From Scardovia wiggsiae F0424 (GTDB lineage: Bacteria; Actinomycetota; Actinomycetes; Actinomycetales; Bifidobacteriaceae): a DNA stretch of 64,000 bases. The first letter of the stretch is position 1; each line of letters starts with the position of its first letter. The position numbers and the translations under genes are program-made. Shown one piece after another: positions 8,614 to 17,586 of this stretch. Under the pieces are notes generated by a model. The model did not search any database. It was not told the origin of the DNA and saw only the letters and a list, made by a program, of their open reading frames with translations. Where the stretch lies: contig NZ_AKCI01000001.1 of the NCBI RefSeq assembly GCF_000269605.1, positions 744,001 through 808,000 of the forward strand, written 5' to 3'.

Positions 8614-11600
8614 TATGCCTGCTCCTGACTATAGCGGTTTCTGCGCGGGAAAGCGACAATACAATATATGATAAGAGTGACAGCCATAACCGCAATCCAT
8701 GCGTACCGCCATGGTGATCTGGAATACCTGGTTTCCTGGCTGAGGCTGATCCCATGCGTATTCGTATCATCCACAGAAAAACGGATATAGGTCCCCTGCG
8801 CGGTACTCACAACACTTTCAGTACCGTTGCTGGCAATAAGGTGCGAAATAAGCTGTGCCGAATCGTCCTCTGCAGTATGCACAATATATATCCCCCCAAA
8901 TCCCAGGGAACTCAACTGATCGACAGCAGAAGAGCTGGCGCCTGCAATAAGCAGGGACAGTGCGAATGATATTTTCCTGCCGGTATCCTCTGCTGCCTGC
9001 ACTGAAGGGGAAACTTTCTGTCCCAATCTGTAGGAGACTGACTGCGCCTGTATGCTGGGATTGATATCAAGGATATCACCGCGGGAAGTGGCCATGGAAT
9101 GATAAGTAAGGTCCTGAGCAACAGAAGCATCAACTGCGAGTACGCGCCGCGCAGGATTTGACGCCAGATAGTCCTGGACAACGGCGGGAAGCTGGTTCTG
9201 GGATGCAGCGATCCTGCCGGGAGCCGCAGGAGCGGTAAACCCTGACCATACCCAGGCTGCGGAGCATAGCGCAAGGATAACCGCTATAACCCCTCTTCCC
9301 GCTAAAACTGCGGGATTCAGTACGGCAGCAGATTCTACCGTACCTTCACTGGTGATCCTGCGCGAAAAGGCGGTGAATGTTTTTACACCCGTGCCGGCTG
9401 CCATACATGCGCAAGCCAGCATCCCAAGAAGGATAACCATCAGCCCCGGCATTACCGACCCCTTTGAATACCCCCCGGCATCCACGGCTATGGTGACCCG
9501 GGAAGACAGTACTGCCGCCAAAGCCCCTCCAAGCATCAGGGACCACATCATACGGGAGGCGCGCAGGACGATAGGGAGGAAAAGCGATACCACGCTCAGT
9601 ACTGCGACTACTGCAAAGCCTATAACGGCTGCCCACAGTACTGCTGCCGATACTGCGCCGCCCCCTGTAAAATGCCCGGGGCCGAAAAGAGCGCTCATCT
9701 GGCTGAGAAGGGATGTAGCGCTGCTGCTGCCTGCAGCTGCGGGGCTGGCCGTATTCACATCCATAAATATCTGACGCCAGGCGCCTTTATCCCAATAGCG
9801 GATAACATCAATAACCGTAGGAAGCAGGGCGGCAAGGGCAGGTACCGGGATAAGCAGGAGATAAGATTTATGCGACCTTGCAAAAAGCGCGAATGCAGCA
9901 CAGGAAACAGCCCAAACGATCATCAGCTGAGGTTCGCATAAAGCTGCAGCCATAAAGCACAGTGCCGCGCATGCCCCGTTCTGCGCAGAGGGGGCAGGCC
10001 TTTCAGGCTTTTCAGTGCGGTACATCCCCAATGCTTTAAGGGTAAACGCAACTGATGCAGGAAGGAAAACGGAAGATACCAGCAGGGGAAGGTTCCCCAA
10101 TGAATAAAAGCCCATAAACATCCCGCCTGCGGCCCACGCACAGCCCGCCGTTATACGGACGGCATTGGATCGGGTCACTGTCCCCGCCAGCGCCCAGAAA
10201 CTAAGGGCGGCACAGGGCGCAGTCAGAAGGATGATCACAGTCGGCGCATACTCAACATGTCCTAATGTTACCAGTGACATAATCAGAAGGACCAGGGAAA
10301 AAGGGGCTGGGGCAGCATGTGCCCCTAAACCTGACGCATATGACCAGTATGAGGTCGCTGACCGGGCAAGCTGCCCAAATGTGGCACCTGAAGGAGTAAG
10401 GGATACTGATGATAAAACGCTGCCGGTAAAGGCGGCCCGCAAAATCCCAAAATTTACAGCCAGCCCGACGGCCAGCATCACGGCTGCCATTATTGTTGCC
10501 CATGTATACCGTATGCGTTTGCGGGTGCGCAGATGGGCTTTGGCCAGCGGATCAAGGACAGTATTGCTGCCTTCATCTGAAAAAGCACGTACACGGTCAT
10601 TCCATGATTTGACACGGTCGCGGGAAACGCTGAGCAGGGAAAGATCCCGCGCTGAGACCCTGCTGTGCGATGCTACCCTCATGCGTGCAGATATCATTGT
10701 AAAAATATTCCCAAGATCCCGCCAGGGGGCGCACATCTCAACGCATGCCTGATATACCTGCTTGCGTCCGAGGAGTTTTGCGAACAGGATAAAAGAGCCC
10801 AGCCATTTCCAAAACCATGAAAGAGGCCAGCGGATAACGGAAATATCAGAATAATAGTATGTATCACGCGCCTTCGCCTGCGCGCCGTAGCTCGGTACCG
10901 GAGCCCCGCTCCCATGGCCGGCCGGCTGCCCTTTCTGGGTACGCATGCCTTCGAAGCGGGCCCGGAGGTGTGCCGTTTTCACCTGTGGGGCAATAATAAC
11001 GCGGCCGCCGCCGAGGCACACACGCCGGCAGAAATCACGGGACTGCCCGAACGTGCCGAACGGATAGTTCCCGTCAGAAGCATGAAGCCACACATCCATA
11101 TCCACAAGTGCACCGGAAAGCGAAACGGCAAAAACATCACTGCGCGAATCGTACTGTTCCTGGTCCTGTTCCCCATCAACAACAAGGCTGTTGACTCTGT
11201 GGCCTGGTGCGGCGTAATATCCTGCATTATGCAGGGTTTCACCGTCCCAGCCCATCTGCTTCGTACCAATAACAGAAGCACTGGGGTTATTACGCTGCGC
11301 CTCTGTAAGGGACTCAATATACTGCTCCCCCACAGGCCGTGAATCATCATGCAACAGCAGAAGCTGCCTGACACGGTTGGAAATTATCCCATTATCACGC
11401 GCATAATTGAGCGCACCGTCAACGGCAGCAATAAAAGAGCCTGCCTTAACGGGAATCACTCTGATCTTCACCGTACCGCCGTGCGCCGGAACCATGATAT
11501 TACGGCAGCTGCCGGAAGCAATATGGGAAATATGCACCTGGCCGCAGTATGCAAGGAATATCTCAGAAGGCAGTACTGTCTGTCTCAGGAGGGATACCAG

Positions 11601-11813
11601 CGTCTCCGGGAAATACCGGAGGTCATCTTCAAGTGTAACCACCGCCGCAAGCGAAGTGCTGACGGTAGCAGCCCTGGTGCTGTTTTCTGATTGGGCAACA
11701 GCCTCAGCCACGGTATCAGCAAGTGAGGCTTTACCTACTTCGCTGCCGGAATCCCGCATCCCGCGCACTGCCTCCTGAGGCCCGCCGTTTCCGCCAGCCA
11801 TTGAACCATCCAT
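8613..11813 (-). CDS. Giant membrane glycosyltransferase, family 2 type
   Basis: The 1066-residue protein has an N-terminal GT-A fold domain (about 50-330) with the metal/sugar-nucleotide site near LLLHDDSRPV. It is followed by a region with about ten or more membrane helices (about 440-900), an extracellular part (about 900-1030) and a final membrane helix. The layout fits polymerizing or flipping surface-glycan enzymes of actinobacteria. ATG 11813 has AAGGTG 6 bases upstream; a GTG at 11822 is the only alternative. It overlaps the DUF5719 gene by one base and faces the LCP genes across a 237-base shared promoter region. The sugar used is not known. Confidence 0.8.
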   Translation of the reverse strand: MDGSMAGGNGGPQEAVRGMRDSGSEVGKASLADTVAEAVAQSENSTRAATVSTSLAAVVTLEDDLRYFPETLVSLLRQTVLPSEIFLAYCGQVHISHIASGSCRNIMVPAHGGTVKIRVIPVKAGSFIAAVDGALNYARDNGIISNRVRQLLLLHDDSRPVGEQYIESLTEAQRNNPSASVIGTKQMGWDGETLHNAGYYAAPGHRVNSLVVDGEQDQEQYDSRSDVFAVSLSGALVDMDVWLHASDGNYPFGTFGQSRDFCRRVCLGGGRVIIAPQVKTAHLRARFEGMRTQKGQPAGHGSGAPVPSYGAQAKARDTYYYSDISVIRWPLSWFWKWLGSFILFAKLLGRKQVYQACVEMCAPWRDLGNIFTMISARMRVASHSRVSARDLSLLSVSRDRVKSWNDRVRAFSDEGSNTVLDPLAKAHLRTRKRIRYTWATIMAAVMLAVGLAVNFGILRAAFTGSVLSSVSLTPSGATFGQLARSATSYWSYASGLGAHAAPAPFSLVLLIMSLVTLGHVEYAPTVIILLTAPCAALSFWALAGTVTRSNAVRITAGCAWAAGGMFMGFYSLGNLPLLVSSVFLPASVAFTLKALGMYRTEKPERPAPSAQNGACAALCFMAAALCEPQLMIVWAVSCAAFALFARSHKSYLLLIPVPALAALLPTVIDVIRYWDKGAWRQIFMDVNTASPAAAGSSSATSLLSQMSALFGPGHFTGGGAVSAAVLWAAVIGFAVVAVLSVVSLFLPIVLRASRMMWSLMLGGALAAVLSSRVTIAVDAGGYSKGSVMPGLMVILLGMLACACMAAGTGVKTFTAFSRRITSEGTVESAAVLNPAVLAGRGVIAVILALCSAAWVWSGFTAPAAPGRIAASQNQLPAVVQDYLASNPARRVLAVDASVAQDLTYHSMATSRGDILDINPSIQAQSVSYRLGQKVSPSVQAAEDTGRKISFALSLLIAGASSSAVDQLSSLGFGGIYIVHTAEDDSAQLISHLIASNGTESVVSTAQGTYIRFSVDDTNTHGISLSQETRYSRSPWRYAWIAVMAVTLIIYCIVAFPRRNRYSQEQA

Positions 11814-12050
11814 ACCGCACACCTTGCACTATCTGAGTATTATCTGTACTCAACTTTATTAAAAATTCCCGGAGATACTACTGAAATCCCCAAATCAGGA
11901 CGTTTTCTTTACCTTTAGGACTTTTAATCACTGGCGCCGCTTTAAATGTAATGTTTAAGTGAGATTTCAACAAAGCAGTATTATATAGGCAGTCAACAGT
12001 TTAGAATATGAAACTGTATTTCTGTATCGTTTATCAAAAAGGATCCACGC

Positions 12051-13484
12051 ATGGCCTCATCTTATGATCACCAGCGCCGTCATACATTGCTGCAGATCAA
12101 CTCATATGACCCTCCCCTCCATGCAGTAAATTTCCTTACAGGAAAGCGCCTGGCCCGCTTTATCAGCATGTTCCTTATAGGCGTACTCGCTTTTATTATT
12201 GTAGCTGCCGGCGCACTGTATCTTGACCTGAGCAATGCTGTGATCAAAGCCTCAACAACGGTGATCGATTCCCATGGCCATGTAGTCAAAACAGCCGTTG
12301 ATCCCAACAAGGGGAAGCCCCTTGATATCTTGGTCATAGGGCAGGATGCACGGGAAGGCAATAATGGTTCCCTCATTGGTGATAACAATCCGGCTGATGC
12401 CCAGAACCACCAGGCTGACACGACAATGGTCATGCATATATCCGCTGACAGGAAATTCGTTGACCTTGTCTCCATCCCCCGTGATTCGCTGGTCAGCATA
12501 CCGTCCTGTGCTACGTCAAAAGGTACCCTCCCCGCTCGGAACAACGTTATGTTCAATTCAATTTTTGCAAATGCTTATGCCAAGGGCGGTGACATCTCCT
12601 CGGCTGCCAGCTGCACGATGAATGCTGTGAACCATCTCACCGGGCTCAAGATCAAACAGTTCATTGTCGTTGACTTTTCAGGCCTGAGCACCATGATCAA
12701 TGCCCTGCATGGTGTAGATATCTGTGTGACCCAGGATTTCAGGGACTCCTATACTAACCTTTCCCTTACGAAAGGCCTGCACCATCTTAACGGTGTCCAG
12801 GCAACCCAATATGCGCGCATACGCCACGGCCTGGGAGACGGATCGGATGTTATGCGCACTATACGCCAGCAGTACCTTGTAAAAATGCTTTTACGGGAAG
12901 CAACACGGAAGAACCTGTTCACACAGACAGACCAGCTGTATCAGATGGCGAAATCTGCCCTTGAATCCCTGAACATGAGCAGCGGGCTCGCAGATATCAA
13001 CGTTCTTATGGGACTGGCAGGCAGCATGTCCGGCCTGAAAACTTCCGGCATATACACACAGACTATACCTGTAGAGACCTCGCCGGTTAACCCGAACCGC
13101 GTGCAGTGGACAGCAGAGGCTCCTGCTGTATGGAAGAAGCTTGCCCAGGACCGCCCTCTGACCGATCCATCCCCTTCCGGCCAGGCAGGCTCTTCATCGT
13201 CCGGCTCTTCGCAGGCAAGCCCAGAGGGCTCTTCAGGAAGCCCATCTTCCCAGCAGTCGTCTTCCAGCCCTTCCGCAAACCAGCCTTCTTCATCCCCATC
13301 ATCCGGATCTTCCGTTGATCCCGATACAGGGCTGGTCACACAGCAGGACGGGACGCTTATTGACCCGAAAACAGGCGGGATCGTTGACAAAAAGTCAGGC
13401 GCTATCCGTGACCCGCGTACGGGCTGGTATATAGGCATGGCTGAGAAGTATGTAAACCACTCTATCTGTAAGATCAGCAACTGA
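12051..13484 (+). CDS. LytR-CpsA-Psr (LCP) family glycopolymer ligase
   Basis: The 477-residue protein has one membrane helix (about 36-57) and an extracytoplasmic LCP domain (about 95-330). The domain contains DILVIGQDAR, the arginine-rich SIPRDSLV motif and a pyrophosphate-binding YARIRHGLGDGSD. LCP enzymes move lipid-linked glycopolymers onto peptidoglycan. After a Ser/Pro/Gln-rich linker comes an unusual tail of short repeats built on D-P-x-T-G (see findings). AAGGAT lies before ATG 12051. The second LCP gene starts 26 bases after the stop. Confidence 0.88.
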   Translation: MASSYDHQRRHTLLQINSYDPPLHAVNFLTGKRLARFISMFLIGVLAFIIVAAGALYLDLSNAVIKASTTVIDSHGHVVKTAVDPNKGKPLDILVIGQDAREGNNGSLIGDNNPADAQNHQADTTMVMHISADRKFVDLVSIPRDSLVSIPSCATSKGTLPARNNVMFNSIFANAYAKGGDISSAASCTMNAVNHLTGLKIKQFIVVDFSGLSTMINALHGVDICVTQDFRDSYTNLSLTKGLHHLNGVQATQYARIRHGLGDGSDVMRTIRQQYLVKMLLREATRKNLFTQTDQLYQMAKSALESLNMSSGLADINVLMGLAGSMSGLKTSGIYTQTIPVETSPVNPNRVQWTAEAPAVWKKLAQDRPLTDPSPSGQAGSSSSGSSQASPEGSSGSPSSQQSSSSPSANQPSSSPSSGSSVDPDTGLVTQQDGTLIDPKTGGIVDKKSGAIRDPRTGWYIGMAEKYVNHSICKISN

Positions 13485-13510
13485 TCCGTACGGCTTAAGG
13501 AGGACCGGCT

Positions 13511-14932
13511 ATGACAGATTCTGAAGACCGTAATACCGTTGATCCGCCAAGCTTCCATCCTTCCCCGAAAAAAATCGGTGAGGGGAGCTCTGCACAAGCT
13601 GACAGCGGTCTTCCCGCAGGAAACTCAGCTGATGGGGCGGATGGAAGCGGGCAGCCGGCGGTTTCCGAGCCTGCCCCTCCATCGTTCGCACCCAGCAGCA
13701 GCCCTTCCAGACGTATATCCCGCCCCTCTGCTGACGGCATACAGGCTGATGGCATACAACCGCACTCTTTTGCACCGGACAGGCAGCCCCGGAGCCAGCG
13801 CAGCGCTTCATCCGGCAGCAATGTTGTACCTCCAGCGATCCCGCCGGCATCTCCTTCCCCTTATAGGCAGCCGCCGGACAGCAGTTATCCGGGTACGCCC
13901 GGGGCCCAGGGGGCAGGCGCCGGCTCCGGTTCCGGATCGGGTTTCAACGGAACGCCTGCATCAGGATCCGCGCCACGGAAACCCCGCAGGATCGGAAAAA
14001 TAATCTTCCGCGTTATTGTTGCGCTTCTCGTTATCCTCCTTATATATGCCGGATGGGCATGGTTCTACGTCAATTCCCAGCTTAACCATAAGGACTACCT
14101 GTCTTCTGCTGCGGATACAAAAGGCAGTACCTGGCTTATCCTGGGGTCTGATGCGCGTGACGGTACTACCGGCGGGACGGCCAACCAGGTCCCGGGCTTC
14201 AGGACAGATACTGTTATGGTCCTCACGAAACCGGATTCCGGCCCCGCTTCACTGATCTCCATACCCAGGGATTCATACGTGGAAGTTGACGGCAAAGGGG
14301 CAAAAATCAATTCTGTGGCAGAACTGTATGGATATCCCAAGCTTGTAACTGCAGTTGAAGGTATAACCGGACAGAAAATAGACCATGTCGTATCAGTCGG
14401 TTTTGGAGGCCTCCAGACGATAGTTGACGCGCTTGGAGGGGTAGAGCTCTGTTATGACCGCACTGTCAACGATGAAAAATCAGGCCTGAACTGGACAGCA
14501 GGATGCCACACGGCTTCGGGGACCACGGCTCTGGCAATGTCCCGCATGAGGTATTCGGATCCTGAAGGTGATTTCGGACGCACAAAACGCCAGCGCATGG
14601 TCATTTCTGCAATCATAAAGAAAGCTGCCTCCCCCGCAGTGGCTGCGAACCCGTTCACACTGCAGAAAGTCCTGAAATCCGGACTTTCCTCGCTTACAGT
14701 AGACCAGAAAACATCGACCCTGACAATGGTCCGGATGGCTCTGGCATTCAGGAATGCAACGCGGGAGGGCGGCGTGACCGGTACCGTCTATTATTCCAGC
14801 CAGAATTACAGGCCGTCTTACCGTCTCGGGTCCTGTGTCCGGCTTGCGGAACAGTCCAACCATACGCTGTTTTCCAAACTGGCAAACGGTACCCAGCCTG
14901 CTGGGACTGTTGGCGGGTATGCTGCATCCTGA
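13511..14932 (+). CDS. Second LCP-family glycopolymer ligase, with long disordered N-terminus
   Basis: The 473-residue protein has a 160-residue cytoplasmic tail rich in Pro, Ser and Gly, one membrane helix (about 164-186) and an extracellular LCP domain (about 200-410). Key motifs are TWLILGSDARDG, LISIPRDSYV and the arginine pair region MSRMRYSDPEGDFGRTKRQ. Having two LCP genes in a row suggests either two polymers or shared work on one. ATG 13511 is preceded by AAGGAGGA, a strong ribosome-binding site. The tail is long enough to be a protein-interaction or phosphorylation segment, but no specific motif shows this. Confidence 0.88.
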   Translation: MTDSEDRNTVDPPSFHPSPKKIGEGSSAQADSGLPAGNSADGADGSGQPAVSEPAPPSFAPSSSPSRRISRPSADGIQADGIQPHSFAPDRQPRSQRSASSGSNVVPPAIPPASPSPYRQPPDSSYPGTPGAQGAGAGSGSGSGFNGTPASGSAPRKPRRIGKIIFRVIVALLVILLIYAGWAWFYVNSQLNHKDYLSSAADTKGSTWLILGSDARDGTTGGTANQVPGFRTDTVMVLTKPDSGPASLISIPRDSYVEVDGKGAKINSVAELYGYPKLVTAVEGITGQKIDHVVSVGFGGLQTIVDALGGVELCYDRTVNDEKSGLNWTAGCHTASGTTALAMSRMRYSDPEGDFGRTKRQRMVISAIIKKAASPAVAANPFTLQKVLKSGLSSLTVDQKTSTLTMVRMALAFRNATREGGVTGTVYYSSQNYRPSYRLGSCVRLAEQSNHTLFSKLANGTQPAGTVGGYAAS

Positions 14933-14935
14933 AAG

Positions 14936-14944
14936 TTATCCACA
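14936..14944 (+). promoter_or_regulatory. Single perfect DnaA box
   Basis: TTATCCACA matches the consensus DnaA box TTATNCACA. It lies alone, 4 bases after the second LCP stop and about 90 bases before the ATPase gene. Origins have clusters of boxes, so this is not an origin. It could be a DnaA-regulated promoter or chance. Confidence 0.4.
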
Positions 14945-15037
14945 ACTTATACTGGCTGGTATTCAAGGCGTTTCTTCAGTCTGACCACAATCCGGAAATA
15001 TCTGGCGTTCGCCCGGCCTGCCGGCCATACTGGATAT

Positions 15038-17185
15038 ATGGCGCGCACGTTAAGCCCGCAGCAGATGTCACAGAAGAATGACCGTCTGGAAATACTGTCG
15101 GCAGTTGTCCCAGGGATCTCAGCGTTCTTCGGCCAGATCGTCATGCTTGTTGTTATGGTCTTCAATAAACAGTATCTCTATCTTGTTTTCCTCATACCGG
15201 GGATCATCTCGGCTTTAGCGATATCCATTATTATGCTTCTGCGGTGGCGCATGCGGAAATCCCTTCCTACTGCCGCGCCGGAAACAGGTTATGACAGTGC
15301 CGGCGGCCCATACAGCAGCGGGGCCGTTTCCTCAGACCCTATGCTCAGTATCCCGCCAAAAAGCGTGGGAAAGTTTTTGCCTGCAAAAAGCCTTTCCCAG
15401 CTGTACGGTACTGCTGTAACAGACTGGAGGAATATACTGCGGTTATGGCTCAGCCATTCGGAAACAGGCAGCGCTGCCTCCTGCCCTGCCCGCGGCAGCA
15501 GCACGGAAGCTCCTGTCGGCACTGCCCTTTTCCCCGCAGCTGAAAAACCTGCAGGCAGCATGGCAGGCAATACCGGCAGGCGGGATATCTCACCGCAGGA
15601 AGTCCCCTGCCGACTGGACCTTATACGCCAGGGGCCGCATGCGCTTATTGCCGGGACTACCGGGTCGGGAAAGTCAGTCTTTCTGGAAACCTGGTGCCTG
15701 TCACTCGCCTGTTCGTATCCTCCTGACCGGCTCAACTTTGTTTTCCTTGATTTCAAAGGAGGCGCCACTTTCCAGAAGCTGAAGCATCTGCCGCATACTG
15801 TGGGCAACGTAAGCGACCTTAATATCCCGCATGCGATGCGTGCCCTGCGCGCACTGGAATACGAGCTTAAAAGGCGCGAACAGATCGTGCAGGGCAGCGG
15901 CGGGAACAGCATCCTGCACCTTAAGGATGCCCCTGCCCACCTTATTATCGTTATTGACGAATTCCACGCTCTGCGCGACGCCCTCCCTGATTACATCCCC
16001 AGACTTATATCACTTGCAGCACTGGGCAGGTCTTTAGGGATACATGTTATCGCATGCACACAGAACCCTATGAGCCAGATCAGCAATGATATGAAAGCCA
16101 ATCTGTCCCTCCACATATGCCTGAGGGTGCGCGACATCATGCAGTCGCTGGAACTCCTGGACATCCCCCATGCAGCAGCCCTTGACCCCCGGTCTCCCGG
16201 AACGGGATATATCCATGACGGTGTCCAGTGTGTGCCTTTCCGCAGCGCGTACAGTGCTGATACTGCCGACATCGTAAAAGCAGCAGAAGATTCATACAGG
16301 TTTATGGTGTCTGCACGCAGTATCCCAGCCCGAGGCAGAACCAGTTCTGATACCGGCGACCTGAGTACCGGCAGCAGCAGTAATGGCAATACAGGCACCA
16401 GAGGAGCCGGAAACCATCTGCCTCTGCTGTTCAGTGCACCACTCCCCGCTTTTCTCCAGTCCAACCCGCAGCCGGCTGGGCCGGTAGCCCCCTATCTATC
16501 CTCTTCGCCATGGATGCTGGATATGGGACTGAAAGATAACGGTATAACCACCTCTCCATGGCGCATACCTCTCCAGGGCCAGAATATTGCAGTTATTGCC
16601 CCTCATGGTTTCGGGAAGACAGCTTTCCTGCGCATCATCAGACGGTCATATATGCACAGGCTCAATGCCGTACAGCCTGCTGAATACCATGATGTCGGTA
16701 TCCTGATACCACGCATCGCTGTATGTGATAATGCTGACCCCTATCTTGATCCGCTGGCCTCTCCTTCCTTCCATGCTTTAAGCGCCAATGATGGCGATCC
16801 ACCAGCCATACATGCCCGCACTGTAAATATCAAGGATCACAGTGCAGGGGATGCAGATACTGCGGACAGGGGTATCGGGGAAACTGCCCGCTCCCCTTTT
16901 GTCACCGAGATACGCTCTGCTGAAGGGTTTTATGCGTGTATGGGCAGCAAAGATATAACACTGTTCTACACAGTCAGCGATCCGCGCGCTGTGCATTACC
17001 CTCAGAACTGCGATGCCCGTATCATCATCCCTACAGGCGAACGTTCAACTGATATCTTATGGGACTTGCCGGGAAGCCTGGCCAATGATGCCAGCTTTGC
17101 CGGCAAACGTATCCCCGGACGCGGCATTTACTGCGCTGACGAATCATATATCATCCAGACGTATACCGATATAACCGATATATAA
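15038..17185 (+). CDS. FtsK/SpoIIIE-type ATPase resembling EccC/EssC secretion motors
   Basis: The 715-residue protein has two N-terminal membrane helices (about 30-70), then an FtsK/SpoIIIE ATPase domain (about 190-430) with Walker A GTTGSGKS and Walker B LIIVIDEF. The stretch FLDFKGGATFQKL is typical of EccC/EssC-type VII secretion motors rather than of chromosome-pumping FtsK. It also lacks the C-terminal DNA-reading gamma domain. A second module (about 490-715) has a Walker A-like HGFGKTA but no clear Walker B, so it is probably degenerate. No WXG100 substrate or other type VII gene lies in the window. No strong ribosome-binding site is seen before ATG 15038. Confidence 0.75.
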   Translation: MARTLSPQQMSQKNDRLEILSAVVPGISAFFGQIVMLVVMVFNKQYLYLVFLIPGIISALAISIIMLLRWRMRKSLPTAAPETGYDSAGGPYSSGAVSSDPMLSIPPKSVGKFLPAKSLSQLYGTAVTDWRNILRLWLSHSETGSAASCPARGSSTEAPVGTALFPAAEKPAGSMAGNTGRRDISPQEVPCRLDLIRQGPHALIAGTTGSGKSVFLETWCLSLACSYPPDRLNFVFLDFKGGATFQKLKHLPHTVGNVSDLNIPHAMRALRALEYELKRREQIVQGSGGNSILHLKDAPAHLIIVIDEFHALRDALPDYIPRLISLAALGRSLGIHVIACTQNPMSQISNDMKANLSLHICLRVRDIMQSLELLDIPHAAALDPRSPGTGYIHDGVQCVPFRSAYSADTADIVKAAEDSYRFMVSARSIPARGRTSSDTGDLSTGSSSNGNTGTRGAGNHLPLLFSAPLPAFLQSNPQPAGPVAPYLSSSPWMLDMGLKDNGITTSPWRIPLQGQNIAVIAPHGFGKTAFLRIIRRSYMHRLNAVQPAEYHDVGILIPRIAVCDNADPYLDPLASPSFHALSANDGDPPAIHARTVNIKDHSAGDADTADRGIGETARSPFVTEIRSAEGFYACMGSKDITLFYTVSDPRAVHYPQNCDARIIIPTGERSTDILWDLPGSLANDASFAGKRIPGRGIYCADESYIIQTYTDITDI

Positions 17186-17274
17186 TACAAATTTTAATAT
17201 TTTTTTAGCTGAACACTTGAAAAACGATACGATTCGTGGTTATCTCTTATATAGGTGATTTTTAGGAGGTATCT

Positions 17275-17544
17275 GTGAGTAGTTCACAAGATTGGCGCGC
17301 GAAAGCTGCATGCCGGGATAAAGACCCTGAGCTCTTCTTCCCAGTCGGCAATACAGGCCCTGCGCTCCAGCAGATCGAAGAGGCAAAAGCAGTGTGCAGG
17401 ACATGCGAAGTCGTAGACGAATGCCTGAAAACTGCACTGGATACCAACCAGGATTACGGGGTATGGGGCGGATACAGCGAGGATGAGCGCCGTGCACTCA
17501 AGCGTAAGTATATGCGGGCACGCCGGAGTATGCATATGCAGTAG
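17275..17544 (+). CDS. whiB1: WhiB1/WblE-type iron-sulfur transcription regulator
   Basis: The 89-residue protein has the four iron-sulfur cysteines C13, C41, C44 and C50, the GVWGG turn (62-66) and a basic tail (RRALKRKYMRARR) that binds DNA. The sequence DPELFFPVGN-TGPALQQI and SEDERRALKR is close to the housekeeping WhiB1/WblE group, which binds a [4Fe-4S] cluster that reacts with nitric oxide. The start is GTG at 17275, with TAGGAGGT just before it. A possible promoter has TTGAAA at 17217-17222. In Mycobacterium tuberculosis whiB1 lies next to pdtaS, and here it is convergent with a pdtaS-like gene. Confidence 0.92.
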   Translation: MSSSQDWRAKAACRDKDPELFFPVGNTGPALQQIEEAKAVCRTCEVVDECLKTALDTNQDYGVWGGYSEDERRALKRKYMRARRSMHMQ

Positions 17545-17586
17545 ATCCGCATAAAGCTGCACATCCGGCACATCCCGGATTCCCGG

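Noticed and set aside
14936-14944. Replication origin
   Set aside because: Only one DnaA box is present, with no AT-rich unwinding region and no dnaA or dnaN nearby.
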